Shown piece after piece: positions 26,211 through 35,208 of a stretch of DNA of 59,573 bases (within the stretch, counting starts at the first letter, position 1; each line of letters starts with the position of its first letter). Source of the DNA: Actinomadura logoneensis (GTDB lineage: Bacteria > Actinomycetota > Actinomycetes > Streptosporangiales > Streptosporangiaceae); contig NZ_QURH01000200.1 in NCBI RefSeq assembly GCF_003428695.1, forward strand, positions 1-59,573, given 5' to 3'. The translations under genes and the position numbers were made by a program. The notes below the pieces were generated by a model. It was given only the letters and a program-made list of their open reading frames with translations, was not told the DNA's origin and searched no databases.

Positions 26211-27002
26211 GGCCTCGCAGATGGCCTGGGAGTCGCGGGCGGCGGCCACCGTGGCGTCGGCGCAGTGGCGGATCCACCGGACCATGCCCTCGGCGGTCCC
26301 CGACGCGTAGGCGCGCAGCGCGTCCGGGTAGTCCGCGGCGAGTTCCAGGTGGCCGACCTCGGGCGCCGTGAGGGACTTGGGGTCGAGGCCGCGCGCGACG
26401 AACGTGAGCCGCTCCGCCGCCCGTGCGATCACGCCGTCCGCCACGCCGAACGGACGGAGCGTCAGCAGCTCGCCGTGCACCAGGGCGGCGACGATCAGCG
26501 CCGGGGCCTTGCTGGGACGGACGAGCAGGTCGCACAGCGCGTCGAGCCGCTGCCCCACCTCCACCGGGGACGGCGGCGCGCCGAGCTCCAGCGGGTCGGC
26601 GATCTCGACGGCGGCCTCGGCGCCGCGCGGACGGCCGAGGGCGGCCTGGTCCACCAGGTCGGCGGCGGCCAGGACGTGCAGGCGGGCGAGCACCTGCCGC
26701 GGGGCCTTGCGCCAGGTCTCGGCCAGCGAGCCCAGCTCGGCGCTGACCCGCAGCGAGCCCTGCACGATCGGGGCGGCGTGGCCCTCGACCGCGGAGCGCA
26801 GCTCGTCCATCGTGACGGACGCGCCTTCCAGGACCGCGGACGCGCGGGCCCCGCGGAGCGCGGACTCGGTGGAGACCTCCGCGCTGCGCCGCCTCAGGAT
26901 GCGGTGGCCCAGCAGGCGGTCCACCGCCTTGCGGGCGTCGGCCACGGCCTCCTCCACTCCGGGCAGGTCCGCGACGTAGGCAAAGGCATCGACATCGGTC
27001 AC
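26196..27002 (-). CDS. Degenerate Fic-like protein (often annotated 'oxidoreductase')
   Basis: This is a 268-aa helical protein conserved at this position upstream of acs in actinobacteria, as far as I recall. Residues around 50-70 read ALRGARASAVLEGASVTMDE; SAVLEG fits the [S/T]xxxE[G/N] inhibitory helix of Fic proteins. Residues around 180-200 read LLTLRPFGVADGVIARA, which lines up with the Fic catalytic loop HPFxDGNGRxxR. The catalytic His and the GNGR Asn/Arg are replaced, so AMP transfer is unlikely. It may be a scaffold or regulator. The assignment is pattern-based. ATG at 27002. The C-terminus ends inside a 15-bp tandem repeat. Confidence 0.6.
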   Translation of the reverse strand: MTDVDAFAYVADLPGVEEAVADARKAVDRLLGHRILRRRSAEVSTESALRGARASAVLEGASVTMDELRSAVEGHAAPIVQGSLRVSAELGSLAETWRKAPRQVLARLHVLAAADLVDQAALGRPRGAEAAVEIADPLELGAPPSPVEVGQRLDALCDLLVRPSKAPALIVAALVHGELLTLRPFGVADGVIARAAERLTFVARGLDPKSLTAPEVGHLELAADYPDALRAYASGTAEGMVRWIRHCADATVAAARDSQAICEAYLRG

Positions 27003-27391
27003 GCGCCCGACCTTATGCGGTCACCGCCGCGGCTCCGTCAGCCGCCCTCCGCCCACGCGCGGCCCGCTCCCCGCGGCTCCGCCCTATCGGGCCCTATCGG
27101 CCGAAACCGGAAAGTTTGTTTCAAGTAATCCCGATCACCCTCGCGCCACGTCTCCGCAGGTCACGATGGTCGCGTCCGCTTCTCGAGCAGAGGGGCGATC
27201 TTGCGCGGATTCCCGAACACTGAACCTGGGAAGGCCACGTGTGGCTGGCATCACATAGCATCCAACCCGAAGCCGGGGAGCCCCTTTCGCCCCTTGCGCC
27301 CACAAAACCGGCAAGCCCTTGTCCGATCCGGACGTTCGCTGATGGAGTGGGCCGTGGAAGGCGCCCCCTCTTTGAACAGCGAGGAGTACGC
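27003..27391. promoter_or_regulatory. acs upstream region
   Basis: A 389-bp divergent region between the Fic-like gene and acs. It contains the Crp-type site at 27240-27255 and no credible gene. The stretch around 27105-27130 (GGAAAGTTTGTTTCAAG) is AT-rich for this genome and may hold a promoter. Confidence 0.5.
27240..27255 (+). promoter_or_regulatory. Crp-type operator upstream of acs
   Basis: TGTGG-CTGGCA-TCACA matches the actinobacterial/E. coli Crp consensus TGTGA-N6-TCACA with one mismatch. It lies about 137 bp before the acs start. acs is a known Crp target in other bacteria, and a crp gene is encoded at 37413 in this window. Confidence 0.6.
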
Positions 27392-29359
27392 GTGAGCGAG
27401 AGCCAAGAGACACTGTCGAACCTCCTGCAGGAGACGAGGCGCTTCCCCCCGCCGGCCGAGCTCGCGGAGTCCGCCAACGTCACCGCCGACGCCTACGAGC
27501 GGGCCGCCGCCGACCGCCTCGGGTTCTGGGCGGAGCAGGCCGACCGGCTCGCCTGGGCGAAGCGGTGGGACGAGGTGCTCGACTGGAGCAACCCGCCGTT
27601 CGCCAAGTGGTTCGTCGGCGGTGAGCTGAACGTCGCCTACAACTGCGTCGACCGGCACGTGGAGAACGGCAACGGCGACCGCGTCGCCTACCACTGGGAG
27701 GGCGAGCCGGGCGACACGCGCACGCTCACCTACGCCGACCTCCAGCGCGAGGTGGCGAAGGCGGCGAACGCCCTCCTGGAGCTGGGCGTCCGCAAGGGCG
27801 ACCGGGTGGCCGTCTACATGCCGATGATCCCCGAGCTACCGATCGCGATGCTCGCGTGCGCGCGTATCGGCGCCACCCACTCGGTGGTGTTCGGCGGGTT
27901 CAGCGCCGACGCGCTACGCACCCGCATCCAGGACGCCGAGGCGAAACTCGTCATCACCGCGGACGGCGGGTACCGGCGCGGCAAGCCGTCCGCCCTCAAG
28001 CCGACGGTGGACGAGGCCGTCAAGGACACCCCGTCCGTCGAGAAGGTGCTGGTCGTCCGGCGGACGGGCGAGCCGGTGGCGGAGACCGGGCGCGACGTGT
28101 GGTGGCACGACGTCGTGGACCGGCAGGACGACAAGCACACGGCGGAGCCGCACGACTCCGAGCACCCGCTGTACATCCTCTACACGTCCGGGACGACGGG
28201 TAAGCCGAAGGGCATCCTGCACACGACCGGCGGGTACCTCACCCAGGTCGCCTACACGCACCACGCGGTCTTCGACCTGAAGCCGGAGACGGACGTGTAC
28301 TGGTGCTCGGCCGACATCGGCTGGGTGACCGGGCACTCCTACATCGTGTACGGGCCGCTCGCCAACGGCGCGACGTCGGTCATGTACGAGGGCACCCCCG
28401 ACACCCCGCACCGGGGACGCTGGTGGGAGCTCATCCAGAAGTACAAGGTCTCGATCTTCTACACCGCGCCCACGGCGATCCGGACGTTCATGAAGTGGGG
28501 CGACGACATCCCCGCGCAGTACGACCTGTCCTCGCTGCGCGTGATCGGCTCGGTCGGCGAGCCCATCAACCCCGAGGCGTACGTCTGGTACCGCGAGCAC
28601 ATCGGCGCGGACCGGTGCCCGGTCGTGGACACCTGGTGGCAGACCGAGACCGGCGCCATCATGATCAGCCCGCTGCCGGGCGTGACGGCGGGCAAGCCGG
28701 GCGCGGCGATGCGCCCGCTGCCGGGCATCGCCGCGGACGTCGTGGACGACCAGGCGCGGCCGGTCCCGAACGGCGGCGGCGGGTTCCTGACGCTGCAGGA
28801 GCCGTGGCCGTCCATGCTCCGGACGATCTGGGGCGACGACGAGCGGTACGTCAAGACGTACTGGTCGCGGTTCGAGGGCCTGTACTTCGCCGGCGACGGC
28901 GCGAAGAAGGACGAGGACGGCGACATCTGGCTGCTCGGCCGGGTGGACGACGTGATGCTGGTGTCCGGCCACAACATCTCCACGACGGAGGTCGAGTCGG
29001 CGCTGGTGTCGCACCCGAAGGTCGCCGAGGCCGCCGTCGTGGGCGCGACCGACCCGGTGACCGGGCAGGCGATCGTCGCGTTCGTGATCCCGCGCGGCTC
29101 CGCCGGCGAGGACGTCGAGGGCGAGGAGTTCCTCAAGGAGCTGCGGAACCACGTCGCGCACACGCTCGGCCCGATCGCCAAGCCGCGGCAGATCATGATC
29201 GTGCCGGAGCTGCCGAAGACCCGCTCCGGGAAGATCATGCGCCGGCTGCTGCGGGACGTGGCGGAGAACCGCAGCATCGGCGACGTGACGACGCTGGCCG
29301 ACAGCACGGTGATGAACCTCATCTCCGAGAAGCTGCCCAGCGCCAAGTCGGAGGACTGA
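27392..29359 (+). CDS. acs: Acetyl-CoA synthetase (AMP-forming)
   Basis: This is a 655-aa enzyme that activates acetate with ATP and CoA through acetyl-AMP. ANL-superfamily motifs are present: [19 protein letters not shown] (A3), then [30 protein letters not shown] (A5, with the Trp that limits acyl size to acetate/propionate), [16 protein letters not shown] and [18 protein letters not shown]. The C-terminal [14 protein letters not shown] carries the Lys that is inactivated by reversible acetylation. The GTG at 27392 has GAGGAG five bases upstream. A perfect hairpin follows the gene. Confidence 0.97.
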   Translation: MSESQETLSNLLQETRRFPPPAELAESANVTADAYERAAADRLGFWAEQADRLAWAKRWDEVLDWSNPPFAKWFVGGELNVAYNCVDRHVENGNGDRVAYHWEGEPGDTRTLTYADLQREVAKAANALLELGVRKGDRVAVYMPMIPELPIAMLACARIGATHSVVFGGFSADALRTRIQDAEAKLVITADGGYRRGKPSALKPTVDEAVKDTPSVEKVLVVRRTGEPVAETGRDVWWHDVVDRQDDKHTAEPHDSEHPLYILYTSGTTGKPKGILHTTGGYLTQVAYTHHAVFDLKPETDVYWCSADIGWVTGHSYIVYGPLANGATSVMYEGTPDTPHRGRWWELIQKYKVSIFYTAPTAIRTFMKWGDDIPAQYDLSSLRVIGSVGEPINPEAYVWYREHIGADRCPVVDTWWQTETGAIMISPLPGVTAGKPGAAMRPLPGIAADVVDDQARPVPNGGGGFLTLQEPWPSMLRTIWGDDERYVKTYWSRFEGLYFAGDGAKKDEDGDIWLLGRVDDVMLVSGHNISTTEVESALVSHPKVAEAAVVGATDPVTGQAIVAFVIPRGSAGEDVEGEEFLKELRNHVAHTLGPIAKPRQIMIVPELPKTRSGKIMRRLLRDVAENRSIGDVTTLADSTVMNLISEKLPSAKSED

Positions 29360-29495
29360 CCCCCTCCGAGTCGAGGGGCGCGGTCCCCTGAGCGCGGGCA
29401 CTTCGCGATCCCCTGAACGCGGGCGCTTCTCGGGCGCTTCTCGGGCGCTTCTCGGGCGCCCGCCGCGCAGGCGCCGACCCGCGCGCAACGCCGTG

Positions 29496-29529
29496 ACGGG
29501 CGCCCGACGGACCACCGTCGGGCGCCCGT
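29496..29529 (+). terminator. Hairpin terminator after acs
   Basis: A perfect 15-bp stem (ACGGGCGCCCGACGG with CCGTCGGGCGCCCGT) around ACCA is followed by TT. Upstream, at about 29420-29455, GGGCGCTTCTC is repeated four times, a small tandem repeat in the 3' region. Confidence 0.85.
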
Positions 29530-29695
29530 TTCGCATGGTCAGCGGCGGGCACAACGGACATAGGCGGCGATCATCCGGGTAGGCTCGGAGCCAGGTGTGC
29601 CGGGAAGTCTGGTCGGCGTGGGGACGAGTCGCCTCCGTGTTCCGCACGGGCGAAGCGTCCCCGAGATGACGATTCGCCTGCCACCCGGGGGATGC

Positions 29696-30919
29696 ATGAC
29701 GCGCGCACGCCACAACCGGCCCGTCCGACCGACGATCCGCTACGCCAGGCACGTGGCCGGGGCGCTGCGCACGGAGACCGTGGGCGGCGTGGTCATGCTC
29801 GCGGCCACCGTCATCGCCCTGATCTGGGCGAACACCCCCTGGTCGAGCGCGTACAAGAGCCTCCAGACGCACGAGCTCAACTGGCTCGGCCTGCACCACA
29901 TGGATGTCGCGCACTGGGCGTCCGGCGGTCTGCTCGCGGTCTTCTTCTTCATCGCCGGACTCGAACTGCGCGAGGAGCTGACGCACGGCGAGCTGCGCGA
30001 CCCGCGCGCCGCCGCGCTGCCGGTGATCGCCGCCGCCGCGGGCGTCGTCGTACCCGCCCTGATCTTCCTCGCGGTCACCGCGGGGACCGGCGACGGGATG
30101 CGCGGCTGGGCCGTCCCGACCGCGACCGACATCGCGTTCGCGCTCGCCGTCCTCGCCGTGACCTTCTCCGACTGCCCGGGACCGCTGCGCGCGTTCCTGC
30201 TGACGCTCGCCGTGGTGGACGACCTGATCGCCATCACGATCATCGCGCTGTTCTACGGCTCGGACTTCGTCCCCGGCGCGCTGCTGCTGGCCGTCGCGTG
30301 CGTCGCGGTGTACGGCGTGCTGCAGGCCAGGGGCGTCCGGACGCCGTGGGTGTACGTGCCGCTCGCGCTTCTGGCCTGGTACTTCACGCAGCGCAGCGGT
30401 ATCCACGCGACGGTCGCCGGGGTCGCGCTCGGCATGCTGACGTCCGGCAAGGAGACGCCGGACGAGCGTCCGACGAACGCCGAACGCGCCGACCACGTGC
30501 TGCGGCCGATCTCGGCCGGACTGTGCGTGCCGCTGTTCGCGTTCCTGAGCGCGGGTGTGGCGCTCAGCGGGGACGCGCTCAACGGGGTGTTCCACGACCG
30601 CGTCGCGATCGGGGTGATGCTCGGCCTGGTCGTGGGGAAGTTCGTCGGGGTCCTCGGCGGCGCGTGGACGGCCGTCCGGCTCGGACTGGCCAGGCTCGGC
30701 GGGGGCCTGCACTGGCGCGAACTGGCCGGTGTCGCCGTGCTGGCCGGAGTGGGCTTCACCGTTTCACTGCTGATCGGCGGTTTGGCCTACCCCGACCCGG
30801 CACAATTCGAGAGAGTGACGACGGCGGTCCTGATCGCGAGCGTCACCGCCTCGGCGGTCGCGTCCGCGATCTTCCGGCACCGGGTGCGGCAGCGCGCCCG
30901 CTCGGTGGAGGTGACCTGA
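29696..30919 (+). CDS. nhaA: Na+/H+ antiporter NhaA
   Basis: This is a 407-aa membrane antiporter that exchanges Na+ for H+ in pH and salt homeostasis. About eleven hydrophobic helices are visible. TATDIAFALAVLAVT holds the conserved TDIAFA motif, and VVDDLIAITIIALFY carries the adjacent Asp pair that binds Na+/H+ in E. coli NhaA. SGIHATVAGVALGM and the C-terminal GFTVSLLIGGLAYPD also fit. The ATG at 29696 follows GGGGG; an ATG ten codons earlier (29666) is possible. acs-nhaA order is shared with Streptomyces. Confidence 0.95.
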   Translation: MTRARHNRPVRPTIRYARHVAGALRTETVGGVVMLAATVIALIWANTPWSSAYKSLQTHELNWLGLHHMDVAHWASGGLLAVFFFIAGLELREELTHGELRDPRAAALPVIAAAAGVVVPALIFLAVTAGTGDGMRGWAVPTATDIAFALAVLAVTFSDCPGPLRAFLLTLAVVDDLIAITIIALFYGSDFVPGALLLAVACVAVYGVLQARGVRTPWVYVPLALLAWYFTQRSGIHATVAGVALGMLTSGKETPDERPTNAERADHVLRPISAGLCVPLFAFLSAGVALSGDALNGVFHDRVAIGVMLGLVVGKFVGVLGGAWTAVRLGLARLGGGLHWRELAGVAVLAGVGFTVSLLIGGLAYPDPAQFERVTTAVLIASVTASAVASAIFRHRVRQRARSVEVT

Positions 30920-31053
30920 TGGCCGTCCCCGGAGGCGGCGGTGCGCACGGCGTGCCGGAGCGGACCGCCGGCGTGGACGGCGGACGGCCCGTGCGCACGG
31001 GCCGAGTGGGCGGAGCGGCGGAGGAACTGCCAGGCTGGGTGCGGCCCTGGTGA
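30919..31053 (+). CDS. 44-residue coupled ORF between nhaA and the holin-like gene
   Basis: The ATG overlaps the nhaA stop (TGATG), and the frame runs 44 codons (MAVPGGGGAHGVPERT...PGWVRPW) to a TGA 26 bp before the next start. It is Gly/Arg-rich and I do not recognise it. It may be translated by re-initiation and mainly carry ribosomes to the holin-like gene, or it may be chance. Confidence 0.35.
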   Translation: MAVPGGGGAHGVPERTAGVDGGRPVRTGRVGGAAEELPGWVRPW

Positions 31054-31079
31054 CCGGGGTCCTGGAAGGAGAGAGCGCT

Positions 31080-31547
31080 ATGTCGGAGGCACACTTGCCG
31101 GGCGGCCGCATGGAGGACAAGTCCCTCGGCGAGCTCGTCGCCTTGGCGTCCAGCAACGTTTCCAGTCTGATCCGGGCCGAGATGGACCTGGCCAAGCTGG
31201 AGCTGAAGGACGACGCCAAGAAGGCCGCGCTGGGCAGCGTGATGTTCACGATCGCCGGGCTCTGCGCCGGGATCATCGTCATCCTGCTGTCGATCGCCGC
31301 CGCGTACGGGCTTGTCGCGCTGGGCGTCTGGCACTGGGCGGCGTTCCTCATCGTCGCGGGCGTCTACCTGCTGCTCGCCGCCGCCCTGGTCGGCATCGGC
31401 TACCTGCGCATCCGCAAGATCGACGGGGCGAAGCAGACGCGCGCGCAGCTGCGCGCGGACTTCGACATGATCCGGCACCGCGGTGACGGCGAGGACGCCG
31501 GCGGCTCCGTCGAGGCGGGCGCGGACGCCCGGGCCCTGACGGACTGA
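31080..31547 (+). CDS. Phage-holin-superfamily III (Actino_Holin_X-like) membrane protein
   Basis: This is a 155-aa protein. An amphipathic N-terminal helix with SLGELVALASSNVSSLIRAEMDLAKLELKDDAKKA is typical of the family. Two transmembrane helices follow (MFTIAGLCAGIIVILLSIAAAYGL and AAFLIVAGVYLLLAAALVGIGY), then a basic tail and an acidic end. Despite the name these chromosomal proteins are not phage lysis genes; their function is unknown. GGAGAGAG lies before ATG 31080. The gene is co-directional with the hydrolase that starts 15 bp downstream. Confidence 0.85.
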   Translation: MSEAHLPGGRMEDKSLGELVALASSNVSSLIRAEMDLAKLELKDDAKKAALGSVMFTIAGLCAGIIVILLSIAAAYGLVALGVWHWAAFLIVAGVYLLLAAALVGIGYLRIRKIDGAKQTRAQLRADFDMIRHRGDGEDAGGSVEAGADARALTD

Positions 31548-31562
31548 GCGGACACGACGACG

Positions 31563-32486
31563 ATGGCCGCGCCGGACGCCTCGCTGGTCGAGATCGAGGG
31601 CCCCTGGACGCACCGCTCGGTGAGCGCGGGCGGCACCCGCTTCCACGTCGTGGAGGCGGGTGAGGGGCCCCTCGTCCTGCTGCTGCACGGGTTCCCGGAG
31701 TTCTGGTGGTCGTGGCGGCACCAGCTCGTGTCGCTCCCCGCCGCCGGGTTCCGCGCGGCGGCCGTCGACCTGCGCGGCTACGGGGCGAGCGACAAGCCGC
31801 CGCGCGGCTACGACCTGGTGACGCTCGCCGCGGACGCCGCCGGCCTCGTGCGCGCGCTCGGCGAGGCGAACGCGATCGTCGTGGGGCACGACTGGGGCGG
31901 GCTGCTCGCTTGGACGATGGCGGCCTACCATCCCAAGGTCGTGCAGAGGCTCGTGACGGTCGGCGCACCCCATCCGTTGCGCCTGCGCCAAGCGCTCCGG
32001 GGCGATCCTCGCCGACAGCTCTGGGCCACACGGCACACGCTCGGTTTCCAGATTCCGCTATGGCCAGAGCGACGTCTCGTACAGAACGACGCCGCTCTGG
32101 TCGGACGCCTACTGCACGACTGGTCCGGCCCCGGTTGGCCGGACGAGCGCACCGAACGTCTCGTGCGTGACGCGATACGCATCCCCGGTGTGGCGCACTG
32201 CGCGCTGGAGTACCACCGCTGGTTCGTCCGCTCGCAACCGCGTCCGGACGGCATCCGCTATGCACGACGTATGCGCGTGCCCATCCACGTTCCGACTCTC
32301 CAGTTGCACGGCGCTCTCGACCGGTGCACGCTTCCCTCCAGCGCGCAGGGCTCCGGACGGTACGTCACCGCGCCCTACCGCTGGAAGCTCATCGAAGGCG
32401 CGGGCCACTTCCCGCACCAGGAACGTCCGCACGCCTTCGACGCCGAACTCATCGGCTGGCTCAACGACCCCGAACCCGAACGCTGA
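31563..32486 (+). CDS. Alpha/beta hydrolase, epoxide hydrolase-like
   Basis: This is a 307-aa alpha/beta-fold hydrolase. The oxyanion motif is LLLHGFPEFWWSWRHQL, the nucleophile elbow GHDWGG has Asp (as in epoxide hydrolases and dehalogenases), the acid is near LHGALDRCT and the catalytic His is in GAGHFPHQE. Position and sequence type match the M. tuberculosis EphE gene just before marP. The real substrate cannot be read from sequence. The stop lies three bases before the DUF309 gene. Codon use from about 31,930 onward is slightly less GC3-biased than upstream genes. Confidence 0.88.
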   Translation: MAAPDASLVEIEGPWTHRSVSAGGTRFHVVEAGEGPLVLLLHGFPEFWWSWRHQLVSLPAAGFRAAAVDLRGYGASDKPPRGYDLVTLAADAAGLVRALGEANAIVVGHDWGGLLAWTMAAYHPKVVQRLVTVGAPHPLRLRQALRGDPRRQLWATRHTLGFQIPLWPERRLVQNDAALVGRLLHDWSGPGWPDERTERLVRDAIRIPGVAHCALEYHRWFVRSQPRPDGIRYARRMRVPIHVPTLQLHGALDRCTLPSSAQGSGRYVTAPYRWKLIEGAGHFPHQERPHAFDAELIGWLNDPEPER

Positions 32487-32489
32487 CCC

Positions 32490-32999
32490 ATGACGGAGCC
32501 GACCCCCCGGGGACAGGACTCGAACTCGGCACGGGCCCAGGATCCGAACCCGGACCGCGACCGGGACGATCGGGGACGGGCGCGTAACGCTCGTCCGCGC
32601 GACGCCTATGGACGTCCGCTTCCGCACGGTGCGTCCGGCATACCGACGACACCGGACGACCTGGACCTTCCACCGGACGAGGCGTTGGCCGAAGCGCAAC
32701 GCCTCCTCGACAGCGACCGTCCCTTCCACGCGCACGAGGTGCTGGAGGCGGTCTGGAAGGCGTCACCGGAGAACGAACGTGAGCTGTGGCGCGGGCTGGC
32801 GCAGGTGGCCGTCGGCATCACGCATCTGCGCCGAGGCAACCCGCGCGGTGCTCAAGCGCTCCTGTCACGTGCGGCCGACCGTCTCGACGAGTACGCAAAC
32901 GGCACGCACGGCATAGACCTGGCCCGGTTGACGGCGGACGTCCGCTCCCTGGCGGAGGCCCTTCCCCTCGACGCCCCGGTCCGCCTACGCCTGCGCTGA
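32490..32999 (+). CDS. DUF309 family protein
   Basis: This is a 169-aa protein. The first 60 residues are polar and low complexity. The DUF309 helical domain follows with DRPFHAHEVLEAVWKASPE and a second helix pair, WRGLAQVAVGITHLRRGN. The HxxHE-like HAHEVLE segment is the family hallmark. Function unknown. It is closely linked to the hydrolase gene. The stop is followed within 20 bases by the 22-bp repeat array that leads into the end of marP. Confidence 0.85.
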   Translation: MTEPTPRGQDSNSARAQDPNPDRDRDDRGRARNARPRDAYGRPLPHGASGIPTTPDDLDLPPDEALAEAQRLLDSDRPFHAHEVLEAVWKASPENERELWRGLAQVAVGITHLRRGNPRGAQALLSRAADRLDEYANGTHGIDLARLTADVRSLAEALPLDAPVRLRLR

Positions 33000-33017
33000 G
33001 CCCCACCCGCAACGCCG

Positions 33018-33183
33018 GTCGGCGCCGCCTGGTCGGCGCGGCCCGCCCTGCTGGTCGGCGCGGCCCGCCCTGCTAGTCGGCGTAGCCAGCCTTGCTAGTC
33101 GGTGCAGCCTGCTCAGCTAGTCGGCGCCGCCTGTCCTGCTAATCGGTGCAGCCTGCTGTGCTAGTCGGCGCAGCCTTCGGTGG
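33018..33183. repeat. 22-bp tandem repeat, seven units, containing the marP stop codon
   Basis: The GTCGG anchor recurs at 33032, 33054, 33076, 33098, 33120, 33142 (as ATCGG) and 33164, an exact 22-bp period, with a partial unit at 33018. The last unit carries the marP stop (CTA at 33161-33163 on the plus strand). The same CTAG tetranucleotide recurs in earlier units, so the array appears to have grown from the end of the coding sequence. Confidence 0.95.
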
Positions 33184-34357
33184 AGACGGAGATGGTCGCG
33201 CCCTGGGCGGCGCGCGCGTCCGGCGCGACCTCGTTGGCGGTGAGCGCGTATCCGGTCTGCGGCGAGTCGAGGGCGGCGGCGAAGATGACGCCGAAGACGC
33301 GGCCGTCGCTGGACAGGAGCGGTCCACCGGAGTTGCCCTGCTCCACGTCGCCGCGGATGGCGTAGATCTCGCGGGTGACCTGCGGCGAGTGGTAGATGTC
33401 CGGGGCCTTGGAGATCTGCCGGGCGCGGATGCGGGCGGCGAGCGCCGTGAACGGACGGCTCTTGGGGTACCCGGCGATGATGGCGTCGTCCCGCACCCGC
33501 GCGGGACCGGCGAACTTCAGCGGCGTCGAGGCCAGCCCCGGCACGTACAGGACGGCCACGTCGCGCTGCGGGTCGTAGAGGACGACGCGGGCGTTGCGGT
33601 GCGTGCCGTCCAGCGAGTCGATCCGGGACGGCCCGCGCGCGCCCGCGACGACGTGCGCGTTCGTCATCACGCGCTCGGGCGCGAACACGAAGCCGGTGCC
33701 CTCGATGCGGCGCTGGCAGTCCGGCGCGGTGCTGGTGATCTTCACGATGGACTGCTTGGCCGCGCGCAGCGCGCCGGTGTTGAGGATCGCGTCGTCGGGC
33801 GGCGGGACCTTGGCCACCGACTCGCCGCCGAGGCCGTTGAACACCTGCGGGAACTCGCTGCTGGCGACGAACCCGCGGAAGGAGGAGAACCAGGTCTGCG
33901 CCTCCTGCGGCATCACGTCGTTGACGCCGCGGATGATGGACGACCCCTTGACCTGCGTGCGCACCGACTTGAACTCGGAGTTGGCGACCAGCGACCCGAA
34001 GAACCACGCGACGATGAGCAGCGACAGGACCGAGACGAAGCCGCCGCCCACCGCGTCGGCCGTGCGCGCGTTGTTGTCGGTCACCCGGTTGCGCAGCACC
34101 GCGCCCAGCGAGGACGCGAGCAGCTGGCCCAGGGTGGCCGCGAGGAAGGCGATGACGATGGCGAGCAGCGCCTGCTGCGCGGTGCCGCTCACCGTGGCCT
34201 CGGCGATCGGCGGGGCGATGAGGACGCCCACGACGCCGCCGCCGACGAAGCCGACGAAGCTCAGCAGGCTCACGATGAAGCCCTGCCGGTAGCCGGACAC
34301 CGCGAACAGCAGTATCAGCACGAGCAGGATCAGGTCCAGAAGGTGGTCGCCCAGCAC
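33161..34357 (-). CDS. marP: MarP-type periplasmic serine protease
   Basis: This is a 398-aa membrane-anchored trypsin-like protease, orthologue of M. tuberculosis MarP (Rv3671c), which protects against acid and oxidative stress. Four N-terminal helices (CvpA-like: LILLVLILLFAVSGYRQGF, then further segments to about residue 125) are followed by a protease domain. Its catalytic His is in TNAHVVAGARG, Asp in RDVAVLYV and Ser in EQGNSGGPLL. The MarP regulatory disulfide pair cannot be fully confirmed; Cys are present in APDCQRR and EGCAD. The start is GTG at 34357 after GGTGAAGC. The last codons lie in the 22-bp repeat. Confidence 0.94.
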   Translation of the reverse strand: MLGDHLLDLILLVLILLFAVSGYRQGFIVSLLSFVGFVGGGVVGVLIAPPIAEATVSGTAQQALLAIVIAFLAATLGQLLASSLGAVLRNRVTDNNARTADAVGGGFVSVLSLLIVAWFFGSLVANSEFKSVRTQVKGSSIIRGVNDVMPQEAQTWFSSFRGFVASSEFPQVFNGLGGESVAKVPPPDDAILNTGALRAAKQSIVKITSTAPDCQRRIEGTGFVFAPERVMTNAHVVAGARGPSRIDSLDGTHRNARVVLYDPQRDVAVLYVPGLASTPLKFAGPARVRDDAIIAGYPKSRPFTALAARIRARQISKAPDIYHSPQVTREIYAIRGDVEQGNSGGPLLSSDGRVFGVIFAAALDSPQTGYALTANEVAPDARAAQGATISVSTEGCAD

Positions 34358-34545
34358 CGCTTCACCGTATAGCGACTACGGGGCTGCGCACGTCCCCTCG
34401 CTGTACCAGTTTCACCGGACCTGTGTAGTCGTGCAGGGCGATGTTCGGAGCCGTGCGGACCGGTGCGGGACACGGCGAACGCGGGTACGCGGCACCCTGA
34501 GCGCCGGTGGGACGGGACGTCGCGCGCTCCCCGCGGACGTGTGCG

Positions 34546-35208
34546 TCAGCCGCGCGCCGAGAGGGAGAGGACGTCCGGCGGAAGGTCCTCAACGTGACCG
34601 GTGTCCCACGGACGGTCCCATCCGCCCGCCGCCAGGACGGCCGTGAGCAGCCCCGCGGTGAACCCCCACACGAGCATGCCGCCGACGCGGAACGCGGGAC
34701 CGAGCCGCAGCCCGGACGGATGCCGGACGGTCAGCCGGTTCGCCGGGTCGGTCAGTTCGGCGATCGGGACGCGCGCGACCGTCGCGACCTCGCCGGGATG
34801 GCCGGGCGCCACCTCCGACGGCGCGCGCCACCAGCCCGCCACCGGAGTGACCCGGTGGTCACTGTGGGACAGGTACAGCTCGGGCAGCGTGGCGAGCACG
34901 TCCACGCCGGACGGCACGACGCCGGCCTCCTCCTGCGCCTCGCGCAGCGCCGCGGCGACCGGGCCGTCGTCCTCCGGGTCGATCCGGCCGCCGGGGAACG
35001 CGGGCTGGCCCGCGTGCTTGGTCAGCGTCGCGGCCCGCTCGGTGAGCAGCACGTCCGGACCGTGCGGGCCCTCGCCGAACAGGATGAGGACCGCCGCACG
35101 GCGGCTGCCCGCGGCGGGCCGCATCCCGTCGGGGACCTGCATCCGCGGGGCCTCGCGGACGAAGCGCTCCAGCCAGGCGGGATACGAGGAGGGTGCGGCG
35201 TCGATCAC
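34546..35208 (-). CDS. Nudix hydrolase, CoA pyrophosphatase-like
   Basis: This is a 220-aa protein. The Nudix box GGRIDPEDDGPVAAALREAQEEAGV is complete, and the upstream LTKHAGQPAFPGG matches the CoA-pyrophosphatase (NudL/UPF0035) signature region. It would hydrolyse CoA or oxidised CoA to phosphopantetheine and 3',5'-ADP. I chose the GTG at 35208 because GGGAGAG sits just upstream and homologues start near VIDAAP. The gene lies between marP and nth as in M. tuberculosis. Confidence 0.88.
   Translation of the reverse strand: MIDAAPSSYPAWLERFVREAPRMQVPDGMRPAAGSRRAAVLILFGEGPHGPDVLLTERAATLTKHAGQPAFPGGRIDPEDDGPVAAALREAQEEAGVVPSGVDVLATLPELYLSHSDHRVTPVAGWWRAPSEVAPGHPGEVATVARVPIAELTDPANRLTVRHPSGLRLGPAFRVGGMLVWGFTAGLLTAVLAAGGWDRPWDTGHVEDLPPDVLSLSARG

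Noticed and set aside
31080-31547. Prophage signal from the holin-like gene
   Set aside because: No other phage gene is near, and these holin-superfamily proteins are part of the conserved chromosome block.
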